16,503 bases of DNA from Clostridia bacterium (GTDB lineage Bacteria > Bacillota_A > Clostridia > Oscillospirales > Acutalibacteraceae). The DNA lies in assembly GCA_024699005.1 (NCBI GenBank), contig JAILQN010000214.1, forward strand, positions 1-16,503, written 5' to 3'. The position numbers and the translations under genes were made by a program. Below, one piece after another: positions 7,618 through 14,749 of the stretch. How positions within the stretch are numbered: the stretch's first letter is position 1; each line of letters starts with the position of its first letter. The notes beneath the pieces are model-generated. The model was not told the DNA's origin. It saw only the letters and a program-made list of their open reading frames with translations, and searched no databases.

Positions 7618-7788
7618 ATTCCGCTCTTGCGGAACGTGATGTGTCCTTCGCGCGAGATCAGCGGAACACGCCGCATCACTTTGCCGAAGGCATAACAAAA
7701 CCATTCATTCGGAATACAGCACCGTATACACTTTCTGAACACCGGTTCAAGCGATGCGATCATTCTGGAGAGCGACGGGCATTTCGCC

Positions 7789-8577
7789 ATGGTCGACGCC
7801 GGAGAGGATTCCGACAATCCCCGCGGTTTTGACTGGCTCAACTACGAAGGTCACGAACAGGAGGTGCTCGCGTATCTTAAAGCTCACGCCGCGGATGAGA
7901 ACGGAAAAGTGCATCTGGATTTCGTTCTCGTCACCCACGCTCATTCGGATCATATCGGCGGTTTCGATACCGTGATACTTGACCCTGACGTGACTGTGGA
8001 CCGCGCATATCTGAAGGAATACGACAGCAGTAAGATCCACGCCTACGAGATTGAGGAATGGGATAACCAGGAAGTATACGACCAGATGGTGAACGCGCTC
8101 CGGGAGAGGGACGTGCAGATCATTTTCAACCCGGACGGAACTCCGTTCACCTTCGGAAATTTCACGGTAACTCTTTTCAATACAGAGGATCCGGAAAATC
8201 CGGAGACGGTCGGCGAAAACGACCGGTCTCTCGGAGTGCTGCTCGAAAAGAACGGGACGCGTATATTCCTCGCGGGGGATATGGACGATAATACCGGCGA
8301 CGAGACGCGTCTTGCTCCGGAGATCGGGAAGGTCGATCTTCTGAAGCTCGGGCATCACGGTTACGAAGGATCGAGTACGGAAAGCTTTATCGAAACGCTG
8401 CACCCGGAAGCCTGTGTCGTCCCGAACGGCAGGGATTTCGGTCTGCTGAATAAATTCGCGATGATCATTGAGACCTGCGGCCACAGCAGGATCTATACCA
8501 CAGGCGTCGAAAAAGGCGTTCTCGCAGTGATCGGCGACGAAGGCGCGATCTCTTACTACGGTTATATACAGCTGTAG
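7789..8577 (+). CDS. Metallo-beta-lactamase-fold hydrolase (ComEC-like), 5' end doubtful
   Basis: Metal-dependent hydrolase of the MBL fold, close in style to the soluble ComEC/Rec2-type domain. It has THAHSDHIGG (metal ligands His50, His52, Asp54, His55 counted from the ATG at 7789), LAGDMD with Asp164, and LLKLGHHG with His189/His190. The substrate is unknown. The frame is open upstream to 7696, and those codons encode the expected first strand (IHFLNTGSSDAIILES), but no ATG, GTG or TTG occurs there and no ribosome site is seen. Starting at 7789 would lose that strand. The start has probably been lost or replaced, so this may be a 5'-truncated gene. It lies just beyond the tRNA palindrome; 7618-7695 holds only small hairpins, such as TTCCGC/GCGGAA at 7619-7634. 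Confidence 0.8.
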   Translation: MVDAGEDSDNPRGFDWLNYEGHEQEVLAYLKAHAADENGKVHLDFVLVTHAHSDHIGGFDTVILDPDVTVDRAYLKEYDSSKIHAYEIEEWDNQEVYDQMVNALRERDVQIIFNPDGTPFTFGNFTVTLFNTEDPENPETVGENDRSLGVLLEKNGTRIFLAGDMDDNTGDETRLAPEIGKVDLLKLGHHGYEGSSTESFIETLHPEACVVPNGRDFGLLNKFAMIIETCGHSRIYTTGVEKGVLAVIGDEGAISYYGYIQL

Positions 8578-8591
8578 GAGAGGACCGATAT

Positions 8592-9010
8592 AAGGGGATG
8601 TAAAAAAACTCGCCATATTCATCGGGCTGTCAATCAGGGGACGGTTTTCGTGATTTACCCCAAAGAACGGCGATATCCGGTAGTTTGAATACGATTTGCT
8701 GTAAGAAAACTCTTCTTTTCAGGCTGTCAATCACAGAACCGTCCCTCTGATTGACCCGCCGGTAATTGCAATGAACCGTTTATTTACAATGTAAAACAAT
8801 AAAAATCCACAGACTTTGCCGGTTTGTGGATTTTTTATTGAATCCGGGGTAAATCAGAGGGACGGTTCTGTGATCGATATCCCCTGAAGGTCAGTGTAGA
8901 AAATCGCCTCAATACAGGTCAGCGGACAAGGAATTCGCATCGGGATCAATCGAAAAAAACCGTCCCCTGATTGACATCCCTTGCTGTTGGAGTTTTTTTA
9001 CAGCCCCCTT
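8592..9010. mobile_element. MITE-like palindromic element with GGGGACGGTT repeats (about 419 bp)
   Basis: This fills the gap between two convergent genes; no gene is seen in it. The outermost pair is AAGGGGATGTAAAAAAACTC (8592-8611) against the near-identical complement at 8990-9010. Next is a perfect 21-bp inverted pair (8628-8648 and 8956-8976) holding TCAATCAGGGGACGG. Then comes a perfect 23-bp pair (8730-8752 and 8852-8874) with the variant core CAGAGGGACGG. At the centre is the hairpin at 8797-8840. The left inner copy is also self-complementary (GTCAATCA at 8725-8732 and TGATTGAC at 8746-8753). Repeats of this kind occur in Clostridia genomes; mobilisation by a transposase elsewhere is inferred. 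Confidence 0.65.
8797..8840. terminator. Bidirectional intrinsic terminator at the element centre
   Basis: A stem of 15 bp (8797-8811 against 8825-8840, one bulged T) around a 13-base loop, flanked by A5 on the left and T6 on the right. It can serve both the hydrolase gene ending at 8577 and the minus-strand gene ending at 9012. Confidence 0.65.
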
Positions 9011-9011
9011 T

Positions 9012-9419
9012 TTAAAATTTTTTCTCTATCGTGACGATATTTTTGCCGTCTCTGTATTCGTAACGCATACTGTCCATCGTCTTTTTTACGATAAAGATCC
9101 CGAGGCCGCCGATCTGGCGTTCGTCGGCGGAGAGGGTGGTATCCGGCGGAGGCTTGAGCAGCGGATCGTAGGGGAAACCGCTGTCCGTCAGAGTCAGTAC
9201 GGCGCGGCGGGGATCATCCAGGATCTCGACCGATACCGTTATATCCCCGGTCCCGGGCATATAGGCGTAGCGCGCCACGTTGCTCATAAGCTCGTCCAGC
9301 GCAACGGCAAGCTGAAGCTGCGCGCGGACGGGACAGCAGGCGCGCTCCAGCACTTCGTTCATAAAATCGGTCGCCGTTTCGATGTTTTCTATTAAAGCGG
9401 GTAACGTTATTTTCGGCAT
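9012..9419 (-). CDS. RsbW-like anti-sigma/switch ATPase (HATPase_c_2)
   Basis: Small cytoplasmic GHKL ATPase of 135 residues, the usual size for RsbW/SpoIIAB-type serine kinases or switch partners. The N-box is ALDELMSNVARYAY with Asn47, the G1 box is DSGFPYDP (Asp79, Gly81), and the G2 box is IGGLGIFIVKKTMD (about 103-116). All ATP-site residues I can check are present, unlike the copy fused to the MATE transporter upstream. The stop of the phosphatase gene lies one base before the ATG at 9419; a GTG at 9428 would overlap it by 8 bases. AGGA upstream is 12 bases from the ATG and too close to the GTG, so the start is not settled. It probably forms a signalling pair with the phosphatase; the sigma factor or STAS target is not in the window. 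Confidence 0.9.
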   Translation of the reverse strand: MPKITLPALIENIETATDFMNEVLERACCPVRAQLQLAVALDELMSNVARYAYMPGTGDITVSVEILDDPRRAVLTLTDSGFPYDPLLKPPPDTTLSADERQIGGLGIFIVKKTMDSMRYEYRDGKNIVTIEKKF

Positions 9420-9420
9420 A

Positions 9421-11109
9421 TCAGTCACCGTTCCTGTTATATGAGAAGCAGAGCATGGTTATATCGTCAAACTGCGGGGCGTCGCCCACGAAGGCGTCTA
9501 TGTCCGCCTTGACCGCAGGCAGTATCTCCTCCGGAGTTTTGTCCACAACAGTGTTAAGGGCGGTCTCGAGCCGCTCCATTCCGTAAAGCCGTTCGTCCGC
9601 GTCGGTCGCCTCGGTCACTCCGTCGGTGTAAAGGAATATCTTGTCGCCGGGCGAGAGATCGAAGGAGCCGCCTTTGAAGCGCATATCCTCCATACCCGCG
9701 AGCACGAAGCCGGGCTTGATCTTATAAAGCTCGAATGGTCCGCCGGCGCGGCTGATGAAGGGAGGCTCGTGGCCCGCGTTGACGAAGCGGAACTCGCCGG
9801 TCACAAGATCCAGGACTCCCTCGAAAGCCGTGATGAAGAGGCTCTCGCTGTTGGACTCGCACAGTAAGTTGTTGACGTCCGCGAACACGGTGGAGAGATC
9901 GGTGCCGGGCACGGTATGGTCTTTGATCAGGGTCTTGCCGATGACCATGAACAGCGCCGCCGGAACGCCCTTGCCGGAAACGTCCGCAACGACGACTGCA
10001 AGATGCCGGTCGTCCACCATAAAGAAATCGTAGAAATCGCCGCCGACTTCTTTCGCGGGATCCATGGTCGCGTATATATCAAACTCCGGTCTATCGGGGA
10101 AGGGCGGGAAGATGCTGGGCAGCATGGAGGACTGGATATGGGTCGCAACGTCCAGCTCTGCGCCGATCCTCTCTTTTTCCGCCGTGATAGCGGTGATGTT
10201 GGTGATATACTGGTTGATATCCTTTTCCATCTGCTTGATGGCTTCGCTCAGGGTCTCCACCTCGTCGCCGGTCCTGATATCGAGCCTCGATATAGCGGAA
10301 CCTTCCGCGTGGGTTTTGTCCCTGTCCTCCACGAAGGAGCTTGCGGCTGAAGACAGCTTGTTGATGGGGTATATAAGCGCTTTGTTTATAAGCAGGATTA
10401 TAATAAGCGCAAGAGCGATGGTCGACAATCCGATGATTATGACCATATTTAGCAGGAATCTGCCGCGATCCGCCACGATCTTATCCATGGAGATATCTAC
10501 GCCTACCAGCGCGACCGGGTTGCCGTTGCCGTCCTTCACCGGTTCCATAGCCGTACACAGCCAGCCGAAGTCGCCGTTGGATATATAGGACGGAATGCCG
10601 TTTTCGCGGTCTTCGACAGCCAGAGAATAGTCGTCGATAGGGCGGACGATGCCCAGCTGACAGTATTCGTCGCTGGTGTCAGTATCCATGATATAGGTGC
10701 ATTGAACACCGTCCAGCTTCTGTACGTACAGATATTTGATATCGTTGGCGTTTTTTATGTCACGCAGGATATCCATCATCCGTTCGTACTCCGCGTCCTT
10801 GAGCGCATCGGCTCTGGCGTCGAAATCCGCGCGGTATTTCCCGTCGTTTTTGTATCTGTCTGCGTCGAATTCTCCGAGCTGCTTCGCCTCGTTATAATAC
10901 CTCATAAGTTCGTCCGCGTCCAGCTGCGACGCCGCCGTTTTAGCAAGATCGGAGGTGAGCTTTCTGTAATGGTCGTCCATCGTGGAGGCATAAGTGTGAT
11001 AACTGATGGATACGAGGATCGCGGACAGGATAGCCGAAGCCGCCACTATGATCAGGACGGATTTTGTTCGCAGTGATGCGACGCGTTGTTTCTTTTTCGT
11101 TTCGGACAT
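9421..11109 (-). CDS. Membrane SpoIIE-type PP2C phosphatase with sensor and HAMP
   Basis: Protein of 562 residues: cytoplasmic basic start, TM1 about 17-38, an extracytoplasmic Cache-like sensor about 39-217 (with YLYVQKLDG and VALVGVDISMDKI), TM2 about 219-242, HAMP and coiled coil about 243-313, then an RsbU/SpoIIE PP2C domain about 314-557. Metal-binding acidic motifs are present: GGDFYD (about 357-361), ADVSGKG (Asp376), YTDGVTE (Asp496), FDDIT (548-549). It should dephosphorylate a phospho-STAS protein in response to an outside signal. I chose the ATG at 11109, which has AAAGGA 9 bases upstream overlapping the stop of the GNAT gene; the frame is open further upstream, but that part overlaps the GNAT gene and reads as arginine-rich antisense-like sequence. 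Tight spacing to both neighbours indicates one operon. Confidence 0.93.
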   Translation of the reverse strand: MSETKKKQRVASLRTKSVLIIVAASAILSAILVSISYHTYASTMDDHYRKLTSDLAKTAASQLDADELMRYYNEAKQLGEFDADRYKNDGKYRADFDARADALKDAEYERMMDILRDIKNANDIKYLYVQKLDGVQCTYIMDTDTSDEYCQLGIVRPIDDYSLAVEDRENGIPSYISNGDFGWLCTAMEPVKDGNGNPVALVGVDISMDKIVADRGRFLLNMVIIIGLSTIALALIIILLINKALIYPINKLSSAASSFVEDRDKTHAEGSAISRLDIRTGDEVETLSEAIKQMEKDINQYITNITAITAEKERIGAELDVATHIQSSMLPSIFPPFPDRPEFDIYATMDPAKEVGGDFYDFFMVDDRHLAVVVADVSGKGVPAALFMVIGKTLIKDHTVPGTDLSTVFADVNNLLCESNSESLFITAFEGVLDLVTGEFRFVNAGHEPPFISRAGGPFELYKIKPGFVLAGMEDMRFKGGSFDLSPGDKIFLYTDGVTEATDADERLYGMERLETALNTVVDKTPEEILPAVKADIDAFVGDAPQFDDITMLCFSYNRNGD

Positions 11110-11123
11110 TGGAAAAAATCCTT

Positions 11124-11990
11124 TCATATCATTATCAGATTGACATACGTATTGACAAGCTGCGCATTGAATACAACGGAAGAGACTGTCTCCTCGCCGT
11201 CGCCGCAGGCGAAATCCGGCAGGAACGCCCGTATGGTGCGGAAGCCTGTCAGTTCGCGCAGGGCGGGGGAGATCCTGCCGAGCTGTGCGGGGGTCAGGTC
11301 GGTCTCTGTGATCAGATAATGTTTTCCCCTCGGGGATCCCATCAGGAAATGAGTTTTTCCGTCGAGCGCCACGGCGAGGGTTTTGCCCCCGCAGAAGGCG
11401 TTTTCCTTTATGCAGCAGCAGACGTGGGCGTCGGACCATCCGGCGTACGGATGAGATGAAAACGCCGCGCATCGAAGGCGGTTGTAATCTTCAGGCGAGA
11501 TATCTGTAAATACCGCATCTCCGGTCCGGGTTTTAGCGCCGTTATCTGTCGTAACCGTTCGGAAGCAGGCATCCTTTCTGAAACCGAATTTGCTGTAATA
11601 CTCCTCAAGATACGGTGTCGCGGGTTTCAGAAAAAGGGCGTAGCCGCCCTGCAGAGCCTGTTCCGAAACGTATTTTATCAGCGCTCTCATATAACCTTTA
11701 TTGCGGTGGTCCGGGATCGTGCCTGCAGCGTAGATGAGTTTTGCTTTCCGCCGTTCTTCGCCGTTTTTGAACTCTGAATCGAACAGATGCAGCATGCTGA
11801 CCGGTTCGCCGTCCGCGACATATACCGGAACAGCAATTTCACTGAAGTTGAGGCTGTAGAAAAAACGGATGTACTCTTCCGGATCGTCAAAACACTCCCG
11901 CCAGATGTGCGAAAGAGCGGGGATATCCTGTTCAGTCGCGAGACGGATGTTTTGCGCGGGCGTGATCTGCGCGTTTGTGTCGTTTGTCAT
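11124..11990 (-). CDS. GNAT-family N-acetyltransferase with C-terminal extension
   Basis: Protein of 288 residues. The GNAT fold spans about residues 14-150: NIRLATEQDIPAL opens it, and motif A is AAGTIPDHRNKGYMRALI (residues 88-105), with the acetyl-CoA loop at Arg96-Asn-Lys-Gly99. A late YLEEYYSKFGFRKD (about 127-140) matches motif B. The remaining 140 residues form an extension that recalls Eis-like multi-domain GNATs but is not recognised with confidence. The acceptor is unknown. It is followed 14 bases later by the phosphatase gene and probably shares its transcript. No Shine-Dalgarno site precedes the ATG; instead a -10 element sits 6 bases upstream. Confidence 0.85.
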   Translation of the reverse strand: MTNDTNAQITPAQNIRLATEQDIPALSHIWRECFDDPEEYIRFFYSLNFSEIAVPVYVADGEPVSMLHLFDSEFKNGEERRKAKLIYAAGTIPDHRNKGYMRALIKYVSEQALQGGYALFLKPATPYLEEYYSKFGFRKDACFRTVTTDNGAKTRTGDAVFTDISPEDYNRLRCAAFSSHPYAGWSDAHVCCCIKENAFCGGKTLAVALDGKTHFLMGSPRGKHYLITETDLTPAQLGRISPALRELTGFRTIRAFLPDFACGDGEETVSSVVFNAQLVNTYVNLIMI

Positions 11991-11996
11991 AGAGTG

Positions 11997-12004
11997 ATTA
12001 TATC
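11997..12004 (-). promoter_or_regulatory. Extended -10 promoter, possibly giving a leaderless mRNA
   Basis: On the minus strand TATAAT (12002-11997), preceded by TG and one base. The next six bases are CACTCT and then the ATG at 11990, so the start point would fall at or beside the initiation codon. The -35 region lies in the 7-bp repeat array and is not consensus. Confidence 0.5.
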
Positions 12005-12012
12005 ATTTACGA

Positions 12013-12040
12013 ATTACTCGTAACTCGTATCTTGTAATTC
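12013..12040. repeat. 7-bp tandem repeat array between MATE fusion and GNAT genes
   Basis: Four 7-bp units: ATTACTC, GTAACTC, GTATCTT, GTAATTC. The flanks form a perfect 7-bp inverted pair (GAATTAC at 12011-12017 and GTAATTC at 12034-12040), so the RNA of either strand could fold. It begins 5 bases past the MATE fusion stop codon and could terminate or pause that transcript; this is inference. Confidence 0.65.
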
Positions 12041-12045
12041 AACCG

Positions 12046-13797
12046 TCATACTTCCACCGTAAGTGTATTGAACCCGGCGTATCTTCGGTAGAAAAAGCTC
12101 CTGGATTTCGTCTTTACCATCTGGATGCCGAGGGACGCCAGCTGTTCCTCGTCGTCGTAATTATGTCCGGTTTTCATGTCGAAGGGATTGAAATGCACGG
12201 CGTTGTCGCGGATATGTATGGTGACAGTGTCGTTCGGTTCTTTGCACAGAGTAAGCTGGATATACTCATTGCCCTGCTCGGTGAACGCGTTGTCGATTAT
12301 CGCGCGGCAGACCTCCTCCACGCACATGGTCACGAAATAGGATTGCTTGACTCCGATTTCGTTTTCCTCCAGAAAATCCCCTGCCCCGATCAGCATATCG
12401 GCGGTATCGGAGGAGTCGGACGTCAGGAGATAAGTAAAAACTTTGTCGGACGTCTTCGGATTCTTTTTTACGTAAACCGGTATCCAGATGCACAGAGATC
12501 CCAGCTCGGAGAACAAAAACGTGAGCCAGAACCATCTGATCCCGAAAGCGGAAAAGGCCAGCGCCAATATGATGTACAGCGCGAACGACCGCAGCTGATT
12601 TATAAGGAAAACGATCTTTTCCCTGCCTATCGCCTGGAAGCACGAGCTCCACATGATGCTTACGCCGGCTGGAACTACGGAAAGGCAGAAAAGACGCACC
12701 GCGAACACGCCCTCCGTCATGGTTGCGCCGGTCAGTCCGAAAACTGAACAGATCTGCGGCGCAAAAACGGCGCCCAGAGCTGCCGTAAGCGCTCCGCCGG
12801 TGAGGCCGATGATGACCGTAAGCGTCATTACACGCTTAAGAGCTGCGCGGTTGTGTTCCGCAAAGAACGTTCCGCTGAGCGGCTGCGACGTGTCGCCGAG
12901 GGCGTTGAACAGCGCGAATGCTACGTAGGATACGTTCTGAACGACGTTAAGCTGGGCGAGCGCCGATTCGCCGCCGATCTTGCGCAGAACGTTGTTGACG
13001 ATGAGCAGCGCGGCGAACTGCCCGATATATTTTGCCGAGGACGACATTCCGGTTTTAAGAACGGAGAGGATCAGTCTGAGGTCCGGTCTGACAAATCTGA
13101 AACGCAGTATCGCCCATTTTCTTGTAAAATGGAAGCAGAATATGCACACGCCTACTGCCTTGCCCAGGACCGTGGCATAGATCGCGCCCTTCACGTCCCA
13201 TTTGAAAACGAGGATGAACAGTGCGCTGGCGCCCACGTCGGTAAGATAGCCGGTAAGATAGCCGATGCTGGCGAGCTTTTCGGCGTCGTCGCAGCGGATG
13301 CAATAATACAGGAGAAAATACAGAAATGTCAGTGGTGTGCCCATGTACATGACCGTAAGATAATCCTTCGTATACTGATACAGTGCGCCGCGGGGATTGC
13401 CCGCTCCCAGAATTTTAAGAATATGCGGCATAAAAGCCAAGCCGAGCGCCCCGATAACAATGCTTGCTGCAACGGCGACCATGAGCATCTGCGAGAATAT
13501 CCTGATCCCGTCTTTCGCCTTTCCTTTGCCCAACGCCTTGGTATAGTGTACCGACGCGCCGACGGCAATGCCGACATCAAGCACGTTGTAGATCATATAC
13601 ACCGGGGCGACAATCGACATCACGGCAAGTCCCTGCGCGCCGATGCGTATGCCGACGAACAGCGCGTCCGCGATATCGCCGAGGGCAAGCCCCAGCGCCG
13701 AAAACAGCGTCGGGATAAAAAGCCGGCGGAACATCCTGTCGGTGAATCCGTTCTGAGTTCTGAGTTTTGAGTTCTGAGAGTCCAAAGTGTTTTTCAT
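12046..13797 (-). CDS. MATE-family transporter fused to a degenerate RsbW-like ATPase domain
   Basis: Protein of 583 residues. Residues about 20-445 form a MATE exporter with about 12 membrane helices (FRRLFIPTLFSALGLALGDIADALFVG style opening, here residues 23-49). Residues about 460-583 are a HATPase_c_2 domain: MCVEEVCRAIIDNAF (N-box region 491-505), HIRDNAVHFNPFD (528-540) and LASLGIQMVKTKSRSFFY (553-570). By alignment with the free RsbW-like protein in this cluster, the N-box Asn is Ala499 and the G1 Gly is Ala533, so ATP binding may be weak or lost. The start ATG at 13797 overlaps the upstream stop as ATGA, showing coupling to the DUF2156 gene. Residues 7-16 are encoded by a 7-bp repeat array. 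An ATPase module fused to a transporter suggests regulated transport. What it moves is unknown. Confidence 0.9.
   Translation of the reverse strand: MKNTLDSQNSKLRTQNGFTDRMFRRLFIPTLFSALGLALGDIADALFVGIRIGAQGLAVMSIVAPVYMIYNVLDVGIAVGASVHYTKALGKGKAKDGIRIFSQMLMVAVAASIVIGALGLAFMPHILKILGAGNPRGALYQYTKDYLTVMYMGTPLTFLYFLLYYCIRCDDAEKLASIGYLTGYLTDVGASALFILVFKWDVKGAIYATVLGKAVGVCIFCFHFTRKWAILRFRFVRPDLRLILSVLKTGMSSSAKYIGQFAALLIVNNVLRKIGGESALAQLNVVQNVSYVAFALFNALGDTSQPLSGTFFAEHNRAALKRVMTLTVIIGLTGGALTAALGAVFAPQICSVFGLTGATMTEGVFAVRLFCLSVVPAGVSIMWSSCFQAIGREKIVFLINQLRSFALYIILALAFSAFGIRWFWLTFLFSELGSLCIWIPVYVKKNPKTSDKVFTYLLTSDSSDTADMLIGAGDFLEENEIGVKQSYFVTMCVEEVCRAIIDNAFTEQGNEYIQLTLCKEPNDTVTIHIRDNAVHFNPFDMKTGHNYDDEEQLASLGIQMVKTKSRSFFYRRYAGFNTLTVEV
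13750..13777. repeat. 7-bp tandem repeat inside the start of the MATE fusion gene
   Basis: Four units of GTTCTGA on the plus strand (third unit GTTTTGA), followed by a decayed unit. On the coding strand it gives residues SQNSKLRTQN, a polar tail just before the first membrane helix. It lies wholly within the coding frame. Confidence 0.75.
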
Positions 13798-14687
13798 GAT
13801 CTGACCGCCGCGGCTTTCCACATCCTCATCATTTCCTTCGGAGAGCGCAGAAGTTTATGCGCCCTGAGCCCGGGCAGCCCCATATCCTCCTCGGAGTCTA
13901 TGACGGTCACCTTTTCGGGCAGCTCCTGATAAAGCAGCCATTTTATATAGCAGTCGCAGCGCTTGTCCAGAAGCTTGCAGAAATTCAGATCGTAAATTTC
14001 CGGCGTGACGAACGAGCCCGCGATATATGCGATATCCTCTCCGTCCGCACGGTAAAGAATTCCGAACATCGAAAGCTCGTCAAAATGCGTCAGCGCGTTT
14101 TCCGCCGGTCCGGCGTCCGCCATATCGGTATCTTCGCGCAAGTCCGCCCATATGCGGTTTATTTCCCGGGCTCTCGCAATATTGTCGGAGCGAAGCGGTT
14201 CAAAATCCCAGCTGCCGTAGGCTGCGCGTCCGCGGTTGACGTTGTGCCGCAGATCCCTGAAGGCTTTCCCGGACATGGCGATCTGTTCCGCCTTGTCGTA
14301 GATATAGGAAAAATCGTCTCTGCACTCCTCAAAAAAGAAAACGCCGGGAAAGGCGCTCTCCAGAAAGGCTTTGTCGCCGTCGCTCACGAACCAGAACGTC
14401 GGTGAGCCTGTTTCAAGAAGATCGTTGATAAACAGCCTCCTGCCGCAGTCCGTACCGACGGGGAACAGATACGAGTTATCCCCGCGGGCGCCGTTTTTGA
14501 TCAGGTAGGCGTCATCCCGCAGGCAGATCTCATACCGTTCGATTTCCTGCCATGAGAAAAGGGTCGCGAATGTGTATGTGTATACGGTGTTTCCGGACGC
14601 GGCGCGGATCGCCTCGACCTGTTCTTTATGCCGGAGTTCAACCGGAGTAAAAATCAAAGTTGAAGAACTGTTTGTGTCGGTTATCAA
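13794..14687 (-). CDS. DUF2156-type (LPG synthase C-like) acyltransferase
   Basis: Protein of up to 297 residues resembling the DUF2156 family, a double-GNAT fold shared with the aminoacyl-phosphatidylglycerol synthase C-terminal domain. Visible features are VYTYTFATLFSWQEIERYEI (35-54), YLFPVG (73-78), an ECRDDFSYIYDKAEQIAMSG block (121-140), GKAFRDLRHNVNR (140-152) and GSFVTPEIYDLNF in the C-terminal half. It has no membrane helices, unlike full MprF. Its substrate is unknown; lipid or peptidoglycan modification are options. The start is unsettled: TTG at 14687 is the longest option, and a TTG at 14654 is closer to where the domain begins. The 3' end overlaps the MATE fusion start (ATGA), so the two are translationally coupled. 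Confidence 0.8.
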   Translation of the reverse strand: MITDTNSSSTLIFTPVELRHKEQVEAIRAASGNTVYTYTFATLFSWQEIERYEICLRDDAYLIKNGARGDNSYLFPVGTDCGRRLFINDLLETGSPTFWFVSDGDKAFLESAFPGVFFFEECRDDFSYIYDKAEQIAMSGKAFRDLRHNVNRGRAAYGSWDFEPLRSDNIARAREINRIWADLREDTDMADAGPAENALTHFDELSMFGILYRADGEDIAYIAGSFVTPEIYDLNFCKLLDKRCDCYIKWLLYQELPEKVTVIDSEEDMGLPGLRAHKLLRSPKEMMRMWKAAAVRS

Positions 14688-14719
14688 AGGATTATCTCAT
14701 TTCTGAATAATATCGATAT

Positions 14720-14749
14720 ATTATATCATATCTATCTGACAGAAAGCAA
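14720..14749 (-). promoter_or_regulatory. Candidate promoter of the DUF2156/MATE operon
   Basis: On the minus strand TATAAT (14725-14720) with TG one base before it (extended -10), and a poor -35, TTGCTT (14749-14744), 18 bases upstream. It partly overlaps the 3' end of the GH43 gene and would start transcripts near 14713. Confidence 0.55.

Noticed and set aside
7747..8622. Minus-strand frame of 291 codons opposite the metallo-hydrolase
   Set aside because: The plus-strand frame carries clear metal-binding motifs; this is its shadow.
11110..11472. N-terminal extension of the phosphatase frame by 121 codons
   Set aside because: It overlaps the GNAT gene in another frame, is Arg/Pro-rich without family similarity, and the ATG at 11109 has a good ribosome site.
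12853..13770. Plus-strand frame of 305 codons opposite the MATE fusion
   Set aside because: Antisense to membrane helices, charged composition typical of a shadow, no ribosome site.
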